The notes under the pieces were generated by a model. It did no database searches, had not been told where the DNA came from, and saw only the letters and a program-made list of their open reading frames with translations. A DNA stretch of 64,000 nucleotides from Pseudomonas beijingensis (lineage in GTDB: Bacteria; Pseudomonadota; Gammaproteobacteria; Pseudomonadales; Pseudomonadaceae), in contig NZ_CP117425.1 in NCBI RefSeq assembly GCF_030687295.1, positions 5,460,001 to 5,524,000 of the forward strand, written 5' to 3'. Positions 29,526 through 39,400 of this stretch are shown here, one piece after another. The position numbers and the translations under genes are program-made. The first letter of the stretch is position 1, and every line of letters starts with the position of its first letter.

Positions 29526-31964
29526 TCAAGCCGGCTTGGCCTCCGCCAAGGCTTGCTGCGCCAGTTCCTTTTCCGCTTCCTTGATGTCGTCTTCGCTGAT
29601 CATTTCCGCGATTACCCGCAGCCGTTCCACCACCCGGGCGTTGACGCTGCCCTCCGGGAACTCGCCGTTTTCATCCGGCTCGCCGGCAGGCTCGCCCACC
29701 AGCAGGCTCAGGGCTTCGTCGGCCTGGCGCACCGCGTAGACGTGAAACTGCCCGGCGCGAACGGCGGCCAGCACTTTCTCGTCAAGCATCAGGGTCGCGA
29801 CGTTGGCCTGGGGAATGATCGCCCCCTGCTCACCGGTCAACCCGCGGGCTTCGCAGAGACGGAAAAAGCCTTCGATCTTCTCGTTGACCCCGCCCACCGC
29901 CTGCACTTCGCCGAACTGGTTGATCGAGCCGGTGATGGCAAAGCACTGCTTCAACGGCGTCTTCGACAGGGCCGAGATCAGCGTACACGCCTCGCCCAGG
30001 GACGCACTGTCACCATCCACGTAACCGTAGGATTGTTCCAGGGCGATGCTGGCCGAGATCGCCAGCGGGAACTCCTGGGCATAACGACTGCCCAGGTAAC
30101 CGGTGAGGATCATCACGCCCTTGGAGTGGATCGGTTGGCCAAGGTTGACCTCGCGCTCGATGTCGACGATGCCACTGCCGCCCGGGTACACCGTGGCGGA
30201 AATCCGCGCCGGCACGCCAAACGCCGAGTCGCCGACCTCCAGCACTGTCAGCCCGTTGCACTTGCCCACGGCCGCGCCAGCGGTGTCGATCAGGATGATC
30301 CCCGCCAGCATGTCGTCGAGGATTCGCGCCGAGACACGCCCGGTACGGGTGGCCTTGGCCTTGAGGGCACGCTCGATGTGGCCGGCGTCGGTCATCTCGT
30401 CACCGGCCAGTTGGCGAATGAAATCCGCCTCACTGACCAGCTGGAACAAGTCGCCGATACGCGCCGACAAGCGTCCCTGGTGCTCGGCCAGCCGGGCGCT
30501 GTAGGTCGCCAGGCGCGCCACCGCGTCGGCGGTCAGCGGTGCCATGCCCTCTTCCGAAGTGCGGGTCTTGAGCAACTGGGCGAACTGCTCCAGGCTCTCG
30601 TCGCCCATCGGGATGTCTTCATCGAAATCCACCAGCACGCGAAACATTTCCTGGAAGTCCGGGTCCAGGTCCTGCAAGGCGTAATAGAGCTGGCGGGCGC
30701 CGATGATCACGACCTTGACCTGCAACGGGATGTGTTGCGGCGTCAGGGTCACCGTGGCCAGGCGTCCCAGCTCACCCAGGGGCGATTCCATCTTCAGCTT
30801 GCGCGATTGCAGGGCGCGCTTGAGCGCATCCCATACGAACGGTTCGCCGAGCATTTTTTCCGCTTCAAGGATCAGGAAGCCACCATTGGCCCGGTGCAAG
30901 GCACCCGGACGCAACTGCCGGTACGTGGTGTAGAGCGCGCCCTGGTCGGTGCTGTATTCAATCCGGCCGAACAGGTTGTCGTAGGTCGGGTGCGGCTCGA
31001 ACACCACCGGTGCGCCACCACTGGATGGATGCCCGACCACCAGGCTCGGCGCGTACTGCTCTTCCAGCAGTTTGCGGGCGATGGCGTCGGTCTTGCTGTC
31101 GTCCACCAGTTGCTCGACCACGGTCTTGAGCAGATAGACCTGCATGGCTTGCAGGTAGCCACAGACCGCGGCGTTCTCCGCGTACTTTTCCGACAGCGGC
31201 GCCAGCAACGGTTGCAGGGCCAGGGTGATGGTTTCTTCGTTGAGCTGGCGCAGCTGGTTGCTGGACTCGCGCTTCCATTGCGGCAGGCTGGCGAGCTCTT
31301 CGTTCAAGCGCTCTTCCAGGCCGGAGATGTCCTCGTGGAAACGCTCGCGCTCGGCTTCCGGCAACTGGGCGAATTCCGCCTCGTCCAGGGCCTTGCCTTC
31401 GCTCATCGGCGTGAAGGCGATGTTGCTGCTGTCACGGTACAGCGCGACATCCTTCTCCAGCGCCAGGCGCTCGATCACATCCAGGGCCCGGTCGTAGCGC
31501 TGGTTGAAGGCGCGGTCGATGGCGCTTTTTTTCTGCTGGTAGGACGGGTGCTCGAACACCGCCGGGAAGGTCGCCAGCAGGTTGTCGATCAAACCGTTGA
31601 TGTCACCGATAAACGCACCGGCGGTGCCGGACGGCAGCTCCAGGGCACGGGGTTCGCGAGGTTCATCGAAATTATTGACGTAGACCCAGTCCGCCGGGGT
31701 CTGCAGGCGTTTGCCTTCGGCCTTGAGATAACGTTTGACGAACGAAAACCGGCCGGTGCCGGGCTCGCCCATGACAAAGACGTTGTAACCGGGGCGCGGC
31801 ATGGCCACGCCGAACTGCAAGGCTTCGACCGCACGTTCCTGGCCAAGCACACCGCGGAAGGGCTCCAGATCATTGGTGGTAGAGAAGCTGAACTGTTCAG
31901 CGGAAAACGGACGGGTCAGCGCTTCGGGCGCTAGACGCAAGCTGGCAGCAACAGGATCAGGCAT
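29526..31964 (-). CDS. Lon-family ATP-dependent protease (AAA_32/Lon_C)
   Basis: Putative ATP-dependent protease of 812 aa, longer than the similar LonC/YcbZ forms. The N-terminal ATPase part has a Walker A variant VMGEPGTGRFS (residues 66-74, Arg in place of Lys), as is usual for this family. The C-terminal Lon protease domain has the catalytic Ser in GDSASLGEA (about Ser653) and the partner Lys in GGVNEKIEGF (about Lys696). An Ala-rich acidic C-terminus follows. It has no Lon N-domain, so its substrates are unknown. A GGAAG ribosome-binding site lies upstream. Confidence 0.9.
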   Translation of the reverse strand: MPDPVAASLRLAPEALTRPFSAEQFSFSTTNDLEPFRGVLGQERAVEALQFGVAMPRPGYNVFVMGEPGTGRFSFVKRYLKAEGKRLQTPADWVYVNNFDEPREPRALELPSGTAGAFIGDINGLIDNLLATFPAVFEHPSYQQKKSAIDRAFNQRYDRALDVIERLALEKDVALYRDSSNIAFTPMSEGKALDEAEFAQLPEAERERFHEDISGLEERLNEELASLPQWKRESSNQLRQLNEETITLALQPLLAPLSEKYAENAAVCGYLQAMQVYLLKTVVEQLVDDSKTDAIARKLLEEQYAPSLVVGHPSSGGAPVVFEPHPTYDNLFGRIEYSTDQGALYTTYRQLRPGALHRANGGFLILEAEKMLGEPFVWDALKRALQSRKLKMESPLGELGRLATVTLTPQHIPLQVKVVIIGARQLYYALQDLDPDFQEMFRVLVDFDEDIPMGDESLEQFAQLLKTRTSEEGMAPLTADAVARLATYSARLAEHQGRLSARIGDLFQLVSEADFIRQLAGDEMTDAGHIERALKAKATRTGRVSARILDDMLAGIILIDTAGAAVGKCNGLTVLEVGDSAFGVPARISATVYPGGSGIVDIEREVNLGQPIHSKGVMILTGYLGSRYAQEFPLAISASIALEQSYGYVDGDSASLGEACTLISALSKTPLKQCFAITGSINQFGEVQAVGGVNEKIEGFFRLCEARGLTGEQGAIIPQANVATLMLDEKVLAAVRAGQFHVYAVRQADEALSLLVGEPAGEPDENGEFPEGSVNARVVERLRVIAEMISEDDIKEAEKELAQQALAEAKPA

Positions 31965-32238
31965 CGGGCTTCCTTACATCAGGCGGGGCAGATAGCGGCA
32001 TTCTGGCGCTGCCTGTACCTGACTGGCAAGGAGCGCCTCAGGCCAAAGCATAGTCAATGGGAAAACCCCGGGCGGGGCCCCGTAAATAGACGATCCCCCG
32101 TAATGTTTTTGCAAAATGTCACGGAACCCTCGGATCGTGCCTAAACTCCAAATTGCGCGGCTGGAACAATAACCGGCCCACTGGCAGCTGTACGGGCCAG
32201 ACCCTGTCCATTGGTATGCACATAAAGAGAACATAGCT

Positions 32239-32727
32239 ATGAAACGGATTCTTCTCGGTACTCTCTTCACCGCTGTATCCCTCAACGCCATGGCTCAGGC
32301 GCCGGGCGGCCCGGATTGCGGCTGGGGCAACATGCTGTTCGAAGGTCAGCGTGGCACTCCGGCACACTTCCTGGCATCCACCACCAACGGCACTTCCGGT
32401 AACGCGACCTTCGGCATGACCTCCGGCACCAACGGGTGCTCGACCAACGCGGCACTGACCTACGGTGGCAAGTCCTGGCTGGCCATGAATGGCATGATGA
32501 ACGAGCTGTCCGAAGACATGGCCAAGGGTCAGGGCGAAGCGCTGACCACCTATGCCGTGGTACTGGGTGTAGCGCCGGAAGATCGCGCACACTTCTCCGC
32601 CGTTACCCACGAGCACTTCCAGCAGATCTTCAGCAAGGCTGACGTGACGGCGGAAGATGTGCATACCAACACCCTGGCCGTGCTGAAAAGCGACCCTCGC
32701 CTGGCCAAGTACGCGCCTCAAGCTTAA
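32239..32727 (+). CDS. DUF3015 family exported protein
   Basis: Exported protein of 162 aa with signal peptide MKRILLGTLFTAVSLNAMAQA. The mature part has PDCGWGNMLFEGQRGTPAHFLASTTNGTSGNATFGMTSGTNGC (split here) and SWLAMNGMMNELSEDMAKGQGEAL, the DUF3015 pattern, with two cysteines able to pair. Role unknown. AAGAGAAC precedes the ATG. Followed by a terminator, then the DUF4105 gene; PAO1 has the same pair. Confidence 0.9.
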   Translation: MKRILLGTLFTAVSLNAMAQAPGGPDCGWGNMLFEGQRGTPAHFLASTTNGTSGNATFGMTSGTNGCSTNAALTYGGKSWLAMNGMMNELSEDMAKGQGEALTTYAVVLGVAPEDRAHFSAVTHEHFQQIFSKADVTAEDVHTNTLAVLKSDPRLAKYAPQA

Positions 32728-32738
32728 GCTCGACAGCA

Positions 32739-32770
32739 CTCGCTCCTCTCGGGGAGCGGGTTTTCTTTTT
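32739..32770 (+). terminator. Rho-independent terminator after the DUF3015 gene
   Basis: Stem CGCTCC-TCTCG-GGAGCG followed by GGTTTTCTTTTT, 13 bases past the stop. Confidence 0.85.
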
Positions 32771-32817
32771 GGGGCCCCCTCGGTCTTTATTTTTTTCGAC
32801 TCTCCAAGTAGCCGACT

Positions 32818-34671
32818 ATGCTCAAACGCCTTGCCTGGCTGGCGCTCTGTGTGTGCGCCCCACTGTCCGCCGCGCCTCATGTCGACCCTCAACGTTTGCA
32901 GCAACTGGCCAATGACCGATTCTGGATCTCCCTGGGCCACTACGAAACCGCCAAGCTGGGTGGCTGGCGCAGCTATATCAGCGACAAAAAATTCTTCCTC
33001 GCCTCCGACGGCAACGAACATCCTGACCGTGAACTGACCGCCACGCTGCAAGCCTTGTATGGCCCGGCCAGCGCCGGCCAGCAACATGCCCAGTGCGTGT
33101 ACCCGGCGCGCACCCGCTGGCTGAAGGCGCAGCTCAACCTGACGGACCTGCCGGCGGTCAATTGCAGCGACTTCACCCAGTGGTTCAAGGACGTGTCGCC
33201 CCACAGCGCGGTGATGATTTTCCCCGCCGCGTACCTCAACAGCCCATCCTCGATGTTCGGCCACACCCTGTTGCGCATCGACCAGGCCGATGTGCAAAGC
33301 GACAAGACCGCCCTGCTCAGCTACGCGATCAACTTCGGCGCCTACATCGAAGGTTCCGACAACAGCATCCTCTATGCCTGGAAGGGTCTGATGGGAGGCT
33401 ATCCCGGCCTGTTCGCCCTGGTGCCGTACCAGGAAAAACTCTCCGAGTACCGTAGCCTGGAGAACCGCGACCTGTGGGAATACCGCCTCAACCTGAGCCA
33501 GGCGGAAACCGAACGCATGGTTGAGCACGTCTGGGAACTCAAGCAGATCCAGTTCGACTATTTCTTCTTCGACGAAAACTGCTCCTATCGCCTGCTCGAA
33601 TTGCTGCAAGTGGCACGCCCCGGCCTGCGCCTGACCGAACAATTCCCGCTGACGGCGATTCCCACCGACACCGTCAAGGCGGTGAAAGAAGCCGGCCTGG
33701 TGGAAAGCATTCAATATCGACCGTCCCGGGAACGGGAACTGCTCAGCCGCGCCGAACCGCTCAGCGATGATGAACAGCAATGGGTACTGAACGTCAGCGC
33801 CGATCAGCAGCAACTGCAAACACCGGCATTCAAGGCGCTGCCGCGCGAACGCCAGGCGCTGATCATCGACGCGGCGTATCGCCTGGAGCGCTATCGGGCC
33901 AACGGCCAGGAACGCGAGCCACAACGGGCCCAGCGCAGCTTCGAGCTGTTGCGGGCGATCAACCAGAACCCCCCACCGGAACTCGACATCCCGCAACCGG
34001 GCCTGCCCGAGGACGGTCACCAATCGCGCACCTGGCAGGCCGGCCTCGGCACGCGGGGCGATCGGGCGTTCGGCGAATATGGCTTGCGCATGGCCTATCA
34101 CGACCTCAACGACAACGCCGAAAGTTTCCCGCTGGGGGCACAGATCGAAATCCTGCAATTGAAACTGCGCCAGTACGAAGGCAATGACTGGCAAGTGCAG
34201 CAACTGGACCTGGCGACCATTCGCTCCCTGACCCCACGCAACGAGCTGCTGCAACCACTGTCCTGGCAGGTCACCGGCGGCCTGGAGCGGGTGCCGGGCA
34301 AACACGACGATGAAACCTTGGTCAGCCACGTCAACGGCGGTGCCGGTGGTACCTGGGCGCTGGGCGAAGATGTGCTGGGCTTTGCCCTGGGCACGGTGAG
34401 GGTCGAACACAACAACGACTTCGCCCAGTTCATCGCCCCGGCCGCCGGCTTCAACAGCGGCGTGCTGTGGAAAAACCCGCTAGGCAACTTGAGCCTGGAA
34501 GCCAAGGGCGATTATTTCGTCAACGGCGAAGTGCGCCGTAGCCTGAGCCTGAATCAGCAGTGGGAATTGTCCCGCAACCTCGGCCTGCGCCTGAGCGCCC
34601 AGCGGGAATTCAGCCAATTGGCCTCACCGGAGAACGAGGTGATGCTCGAGGTGAAGTGGTACCACTACTGA
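32818..34671 (+). CDS. DUF4105 domain exported protein
   Basis: Protein of 617 aa with a signal peptide (MLKRLAWLALCVCAPLSA). The DUF4105 core spans roughly residues 120-300: MIFPAAYLNSPSSMFGHTLLRID, NSILYAWKGLMGGYPGLF, LNLSQAETERMVEHVWELK and YFFFDENCSYRLLELL. The Gly-His and Asn-Cys positions resemble a papain-like peptidase or amidase fold, but the activity is unproven. The C-terminal third has alternating beta-rich stretches ending VMLEVKWYHY, suggesting an outer-membrane or surface-associated segment. Conserved next to the DUF3015 gene. Confidence 0.88.
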   Translation: MLKRLAWLALCVCAPLSAAPHVDPQRLQQLANDRFWISLGHYETAKLGGWRSYISDKKFFLASDGNEHPDRELTATLQALYGPASAGQQHAQCVYPARTRWLKAQLNLTDLPAVNCSDFTQWFKDVSPHSAVMIFPAAYLNSPSSMFGHTLLRIDQADVQSDKTALLSYAINFGAYIEGSDNSILYAWKGLMGGYPGLFALVPYQEKLSEYRSLENRDLWEYRLNLSQAETERMVEHVWELKQIQFDYFFFDENCSYRLLELLQVARPGLRLTEQFPLTAIPTDTVKAVKEAGLVESIQYRPSRERELLSRAEPLSDDEQQWVLNVSADQQQLQTPAFKALPRERQALIIDAAYRLERYRANGQEREPQRAQRSFELLRAINQNPPPELDIPQPGLPEDGHQSRTWQAGLGTRGDRAFGEYGLRMAYHDLNDNAESFPLGAQIEILQLKLRQYEGNDWQVQQLDLATIRSLTPRNELLQPLSWQVTGGLERVPGKHDDETLVSHVNGGAGGTWALGEDVLGFALGTVRVEHNNDFAQFIAPAAGFNSGVLWKNPLGNLSLEAKGDYFVNGEVRRSLSLNQQWELSRNLGLRLSAQREFSQLASPENEVMLEVKWYHY

Positions 34672-34773
34672 CAATGGCCTGCGCAACCAACGGATTGATC
34701 ACCGCGCTTTCACGCCTTTCTGACGAATCCACTTCTAGACTTGTTGTAGGCGGGATTCGTCAGGAAAACGGAA

Positions 34774-35130
34774 ATGAAACGCGCGGTGATGGCACTGGGT
34801 GTGTTGATGTTGCTCGGTGGCTGTGAAACCACCCACGAAGACTTGATCGCCCGGGGTTACCCACCGGCGTTCGCCGACGGCTATGACGATGGTTGCAGCA
34901 GTGGCCGGCAGGCCGCCGGGGTGATCACCGGTCAATTCAGGAAAGACGTGCCACGTTACCTCAAGGACCCGCGCTACGCCGAAGGCTGGAGCGATGGCTT
35001 CCGGCAGTGCCAGGCCATGCGCGAGAGCGAAGAGCGTAATGCCTATCGCGAACGTCATTGGGACGAACGTGAGCGGGCCTGGCAGCAACAGAAAGACCAG
35101 GACGCCGCCCGGGCTTATCGCTCGCCGTGA
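34774..35130 (+). CDS. Small lipoprotein (PA4580-like)
   Basis: Protein of 118 aa with a lipoprotein signal MKRAVMALGVLMLLGGC (Cys17). The mature part has two related segments, PPAFADGYDDGCSSGRQAAG and YAEGWSDGFRQCQAMRESE, a repeated DGxxxGCxxGR-like pattern. The C-terminus is a charged helix (RNAYRERHWDERERAWQQQKDQDAA). Function unknown. AGGAAAACGGAA precedes the ATG. Confidence 0.85.
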   Translation: MKRAVMALGVLMLLGGCETTHEDLIARGYPPAFADGYDDGCSSGRQAAGVITGQFRKDVPRYLKDPRYAEGWSDGFRQCQAMRESEERNAYRERHWDERERAWQQQKDQDAARAYRSP

Positions 35131-35202
35131 GTCGCCTACAGACATTTATCGAAACCAAAACCCTGCGACCATGGCCCAAACTCCAATAGAGGAGCAAATG
35201 CC

Positions 35203-35694
35203 ATGAGTCGCGCCTTCGTCAACGAAGACAACGCCGCTGCCCAGGCCGACCAGCCGGTCGAACGCCAGGTCAGCGCGCAACCCAATTACGTCACGCCCAC
35301 CGGGCTTGCCCAGCTCCAGGCCCGGGTCGCCGATTTGCAGGCCCTGCGCAGCCAGCAGGCGGCCCGCGGAGATCTGGCGGACAAACAACGGATCGCCGAC
35401 CTTGAACGGGATCTGCGCTATTTCAAGCAGCGCCTGCAAAGCGCCCAAATCGTTGCACCGACGTCGTCCGATCAAGTGCGGATCGGGCACTGGGTGACCT
35501 TTGTTGATGAACAGGATCATGAGCAACGGGTGCAATTGGTGGGTGAAGACCAGGCCGATGCGGCCAGTGGCTTGATCAACTGGGGCTCGCCGCTGGGGCG
35601 GGCGTTATTGGGGGCGAAGGTTGGAGATGAAGTGATATGGAAGCGACCAGTGGGGGATCTCGCCATTGAGGTCGTTACGATAGATCTCCAATAA
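35203..35694 (+). CDS. GreA/GreB family transcription elongation factor-like protein
   Basis: Protein of 163 aa. An N-terminal extension (MSRAFVNEDNAAAQADQPVERQ) is followed by the Gre coiled coil (YVTPTGLAQLQARVADLQALRSQQ ... DLERDLRYFKQRLQ). The C-terminal FKBP-like domain has VRIGHWVTFVD, INWGSPLGRALLGAKVGDEV and IEVVTI. At the coiled-coil tip, GDLADKQ replaces the GDxSEN of GreB, keeping two acidic residues but losing the rest. It may bind RNA polymerase without full cleavage-stimulating activity. Start ATG with GAGGAG seven bases upstream. Confidence 0.85.
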   Translation: MSRAFVNEDNAAAQADQPVERQVSAQPNYVTPTGLAQLQARVADLQALRSQQAARGDLADKQRIADLERDLRYFKQRLQSAQIVAPTSSDQVRIGHWVTFVDEQDHEQRVQLVGEDQADAASGLINWGSPLGRALLGAKVGDEVIWKRPVGDLAIEVVTIDLQ

Positions 35695-35840
35695 TGTTGC
35701 CGACTTCTTTAAGCATGATTAAAGCCTCCAACATTAAAACCCGACAACAATCTGTTACTTGCCTGTAGCCATATGTAACCGCAACATGAGGTCATAACAA
35801 CAAGTTTGCGCCAAATCAGGACCATGCTACTGTTTTTCTC

Positions 35841-35856
35841 GCACCGCCATCGGTGC
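35841..35856 (+). promoter_or_regulatory. Hairpin in the 5' leader of the first lanthipeptide precursor
   Basis: Perfect GCACCG-CCAT-CGGTGC stem 27 bases before the precursor ATG and 14 bases before AAGGAG. No T run follows, so it is not a terminator. The region 35695-35840 is AT-rich; I could not fix a promoter. Confidence 0.5.
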
Positions 35857-35883
35857 ACTGTAAAAACAAAAAGGAGATATACA

Positions 35884-36027
35884 ATGAGCGAACAGATAAT
35901 GGCAATGTCAGGTGACTTTGACGGCGACTTCAAGTCCTACCAACAGATAAACAACCTCGGTATCGAGTCAGCAGCACGGACCATTGTCGAGTGCGGTAGC
36001 CAAAACTACACTGCTCTTTTATGCTAA
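35884..36027 (+). CDS. Lanthipeptide precursor peptide 1
   Basis: Peptide of 47 aa. The leader (residues 1-26) shares MSEQI, MSGDF, a Phe, YQ and NNLG with the second precursor. The core has two cysteines, each with Thr exactly four residues before it: T33-IVE-C37 and T43-ALL-C47, separated by GSQNY. It ends on the ring cysteine. No double-Gly cleavage site is evident, so the leader/core border is uncertain. AAGGAG lies seven bases before the ATG. A LanM synthetase follows two genes later. Called from leader identity and context; I know no named homologue. Confidence 0.85.
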   Translation: MSEQIMAMSGDFDGDFKSYQQINNLGIESAARTIVECGSQNYTALLC

Positions 36028-36046
36028 ATCCTTCTCCAGCAAAATA

Positions 36047-36063
36047 GACCTGCGCAACAGGTC
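36047..36063 (+). promoter_or_regulatory. Hairpin between the two precursor genes
   Basis: GACCTG-CGCAA-CAGGTC perfect stem 19 bases after the first precursor stop. It is followed by CTTGAT, not a T run, so it may be a processing or partial attenuation site that sets the ratio of the two peptides. Confidence 0.45.
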
Positions 36064-36180
36064 CTTGATACTCCCTAATCCCACCTATAAAACAACTTCA
36101 CCAACATCCTACAGTTCGGATGCGTTTGCTTGCACCCAATGGGCTGTACTTGATGTTTGATAACTGATGAGGAAAACACC

Positions 36181-36339
36181 ATGAGCGAACAGATCCTGAA
36201 CATGTCCGGCGACTTCTACAGCGAATTCGACGCTTATCAAGCGCCCGCCAACAACCTGGGGTCGATCCTGGCAACGACAATGGAATGCAACACCTTTGGA
36301 ACGTGCACCAATGTTGAATGCTCGACACTCGGTTGCTAA
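36181..36339 (+). CDS. Lanthipeptide precursor peptide 2
   Basis: Peptide of 52 aa with the same leader pattern as precursor 1 (MSEQI, MSGDF, F, YQ, NNLG). The core has four cysteines in back-to-back five-residue modules, each starting with Thr or Ser and ending in Cys: T32-TME-C36, T38-FGT-C42, T43-NVE-C47 and S48-TLG-C52. The first and last modules begin with two dehydratable residues. GAGGA lies eight bases before the ATG, which is one of two in-frame starts (the other is 36157). Eighty-one bases before the LanM start. Confidence 0.88.
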   Translation: MSEQILNMSGDFYSEFDAYQAPANNLGSILATTMECNTFGTCTNVECSTLGC

Positions 36340-36420
36340 GCCCTTCAACTGATAAAAACAGGCAACACCTATAACCATAGAGCAGGCAACGCCTGCTCTA
36401 TCCATGTCTGGAGCGACAGC

Positions 36421-39400
36421 ATGCTTGTTAACGCTTTGAAGTTGAATCAGCGAGGCCGGTACAGATTCACTTCCGACGGCGACATCGCCCTTTTTGAAAA
36501 CAACCTGACCCGCCTGCATGCTGATGATCAGGCCTTGCTGGATCATTTCGGGCTGACCAGGGACCAACTGGCGTCGTACGCCAACGAACCCATCAGCCCC
36601 CCGTGCCTACCTGTCGACGGTGAAACCATCTTGATGGCGCTGAAGGAAAAGCTCACTCGGCTTGACAGCCTTCACGTCGATACAGAGGCCTTGAGCGGCA
36701 ACGACAATTTTTATTGGTTTGGCTACCGTTTTTTTCTTTATTTCGTCGACATGTTCAAGGCGGATGAGCGCTACGTCGGCGCGTCATTGCACATTGATGA
36801 AACCGCCCTGCTGGCAAGCCTTGAAAGCTATGTCCTGGCCCGAGTCGGACGCACCTCGGAACAAAGCCTGGTCCATTATCTGAATACGCGGATCGCCGAC
36901 GGGCGACGACATTGATCTGGGCGGGTTCAACGAACACCTGCGCACATTGCCGTTGCTGAAATTTTTCGAATCCTATCCCGTGCTGGCGACACTGCTGCTG
37001 GATTTGCTGGAAGACACCCTCAACTATCTTTATGCCGTCATTCTCGATTTCGCCGACGATGTTGAGGCGTTGGAAACGGAGTTCTCGATCCCGTCTCGGA
37101 AAATCGAGGCGATCGAGTTCGGCCTGGGTGACCCCCATGGTCGTGGCGAAACAGTCTGCCTGGTTAAGGTCTGCGCACTTTCATTGGTCTACAAGCCAAG
37201 AGCAAGCCGTGAAGCACTTTTTTTTCAATCAACTGCTTGGACAACTACGTGAGGGGACAGGCGACGATTGTTTTGCCATCCACGCGCCAAGAATCCTCAG
37301 CCGAGAGCGACACAGTTGGATAGAAAAGGTCGAGAACACGCCTTGTGCCAGCGCAGCGGATGTGGCGCTGTTCTATAAAAAAATGGGCGCACAAATCGCC
37401 GTCATCCATGCACTCAACGGCATCGACTTCCATTACGAGAACATCATTGCGTGTGGCAACAACCCGGTCATGATTGACCTGGAGTGTTTGTTCACCGCGT
37501 CCACCAGTGACCTGCTACTCGACCTGCCTGCCGATTGTGCACTGTCCAATACCTTTAAATTGATCCAGCAGTCAGTATGCTCCAGCGGTTTTGTGCCTTT
37601 TTCACAAAAATCCAATAACGACCAGAGCGGACTGACCCGGCAAGAGTTATTCATTTCTACCCGCCACTCTCTGGTTTTCGAAAATGGCTTTTACCACTTG
37701 CGTAAAGTCGAGTTCGAACACCTCCTGGTGCAAAAGCATTTGCCGCTTTTTCAGGGTGAGCGCAAGGGACATGAAACTTATAAATCCGAACTTGTCCACG
37801 GCTTTGAATACGCTTATGGCGAATTGATGACGCATCGGCACACGATTATGCAGATGCTTGAACAATCCGCAGGCGAGCTATCGACCCGCGTATTGTTCAA
37901 AAACTCTCAACGTTATGCGGACTTTATCGGGCTGAGCCGCCATCCACGCTTCATGAAAAACATGCTGGACCGAGAGCTTCTGCTTGCAACTCTGTGGAAA
38001 GACTTGCAAGAACCCTATCGGGAAAAGGGCATCCCGCGTTATGAAATAGCCGACCTGCAAAGGTCCAGCATTCCGTGTTTCACCATGCCGCTCAACTCCA
38101 ACTCTTTGATGAGCGCACAAGGTGAAACAATAGACATGACGAAAGTACAACCCCCGATAAAAGGCTGCTTACAGAAAATAGCCAATCTGTCTGCAGCCGA
38201 CAGGGCATTACAACTCACACTGCTCGAAATGTGTTTGTATCCAGAGGCAAATGAACAGCCGTCATCACGTGCCTCCCTGAAAAATGCGTCCCAAGTGGAT
38301 CGACTCGATGCAATACTCGGCATCAGCTCCCGCCTCGAAGCGCTTGCGACCAAGGGAACGGCAACAGACGTCAGTTGGCTGGCGTTTCATACGCACCCCA
38401 CGACCCACAGAAAATACCCCTCGCCAATGGACCACGGCCTGTACTCCGGTATCGCCGGGATTGGGTTGTTTTACCTGAGCCTGTTCAAGGTGAGCGGCAA
38501 ACCGCACTTGTTGTCACTTCTGGATCAGGTACTGGCCTCACTGGAGCAACATTTTGGCTTCTTCAAAGCCGACCTGACCGTCAGTGCGTACCATGGCCTG
38601 GGTTCTTATCTCTATCTACTCATCAATCGTCGCCAGATAACGGGCGATCCGAAACACAACGAAAAAAATTGCCGACTTGCTGACCCAACTGATTGAAGTA
38701 CCGCCTGAACACTACGATTTCGACTTCCTGGGCGGTTGTTGTGGTGCGGTGACGCTGCTGGCCAATATCCATGGGTTATCCGCGCAAGCGGATGTGCTGC
38801 CGGCCATTCGGCGCATGGTCGCTTACATAAAGGACCAGATCCTGGTTGAAGACGGCCAGCTTCTGCGACGCGATGACCGCTCCGTCATGTTGACGGGCCT
38901 GTCCCATGGTCTCTCCGGCGTCATCCATGCGTTGTGCAAAGCCTATGACGTGACCGACGATAGGGCGCTGGTGCCCTTGGCCATCCAGGTACTGGAGGCT
39001 GAAAATCGCTTGAGCCGGGAGGGTTTCTGGCTGGATCTGAGAGACCTGGGCCCTGTCGACCACGCCACCAAGTGGTGTCACGGAGACGGTGGCATCCTCA
39101 TCGCCAGGCGCCAACTCATGACGTCGATGGGCGATGCCTTGGACGAAACCACCCGGCAGACGGTGCTCAACGACATTCAGCGCTGCGAGAACAACCTCTG
39201 GCAGCATGGCTTGGGTGACGGCTATAACCTTTGCCATGGCGATTTCGGCAATCTGATCTGCCTGTATGACTTGTATCGGCACGCCGATAACCCCGAGGGC
39301 ATCAGCAGGGTCAAACAGGCCCTCGGCGAAGTCGCCCGGCAGTTTTTCGAAGGCCCCTTTCTCAACAGCGATCGGGTGCCCGACGTCAGCCTGCTGACTG

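Noticed and set aside
29478..31934. 818-codon open frame antisense to the Lon-like protease
   Set aside because: Sense strand has Walker A and Ser-Lys motifs; antisense has none.
32119..34410. 763-codon open frame antisense to the DUF3015 and DUF4105 genes
   Set aside because: Covers two genes with signal peptides and family motifs on the other strand.
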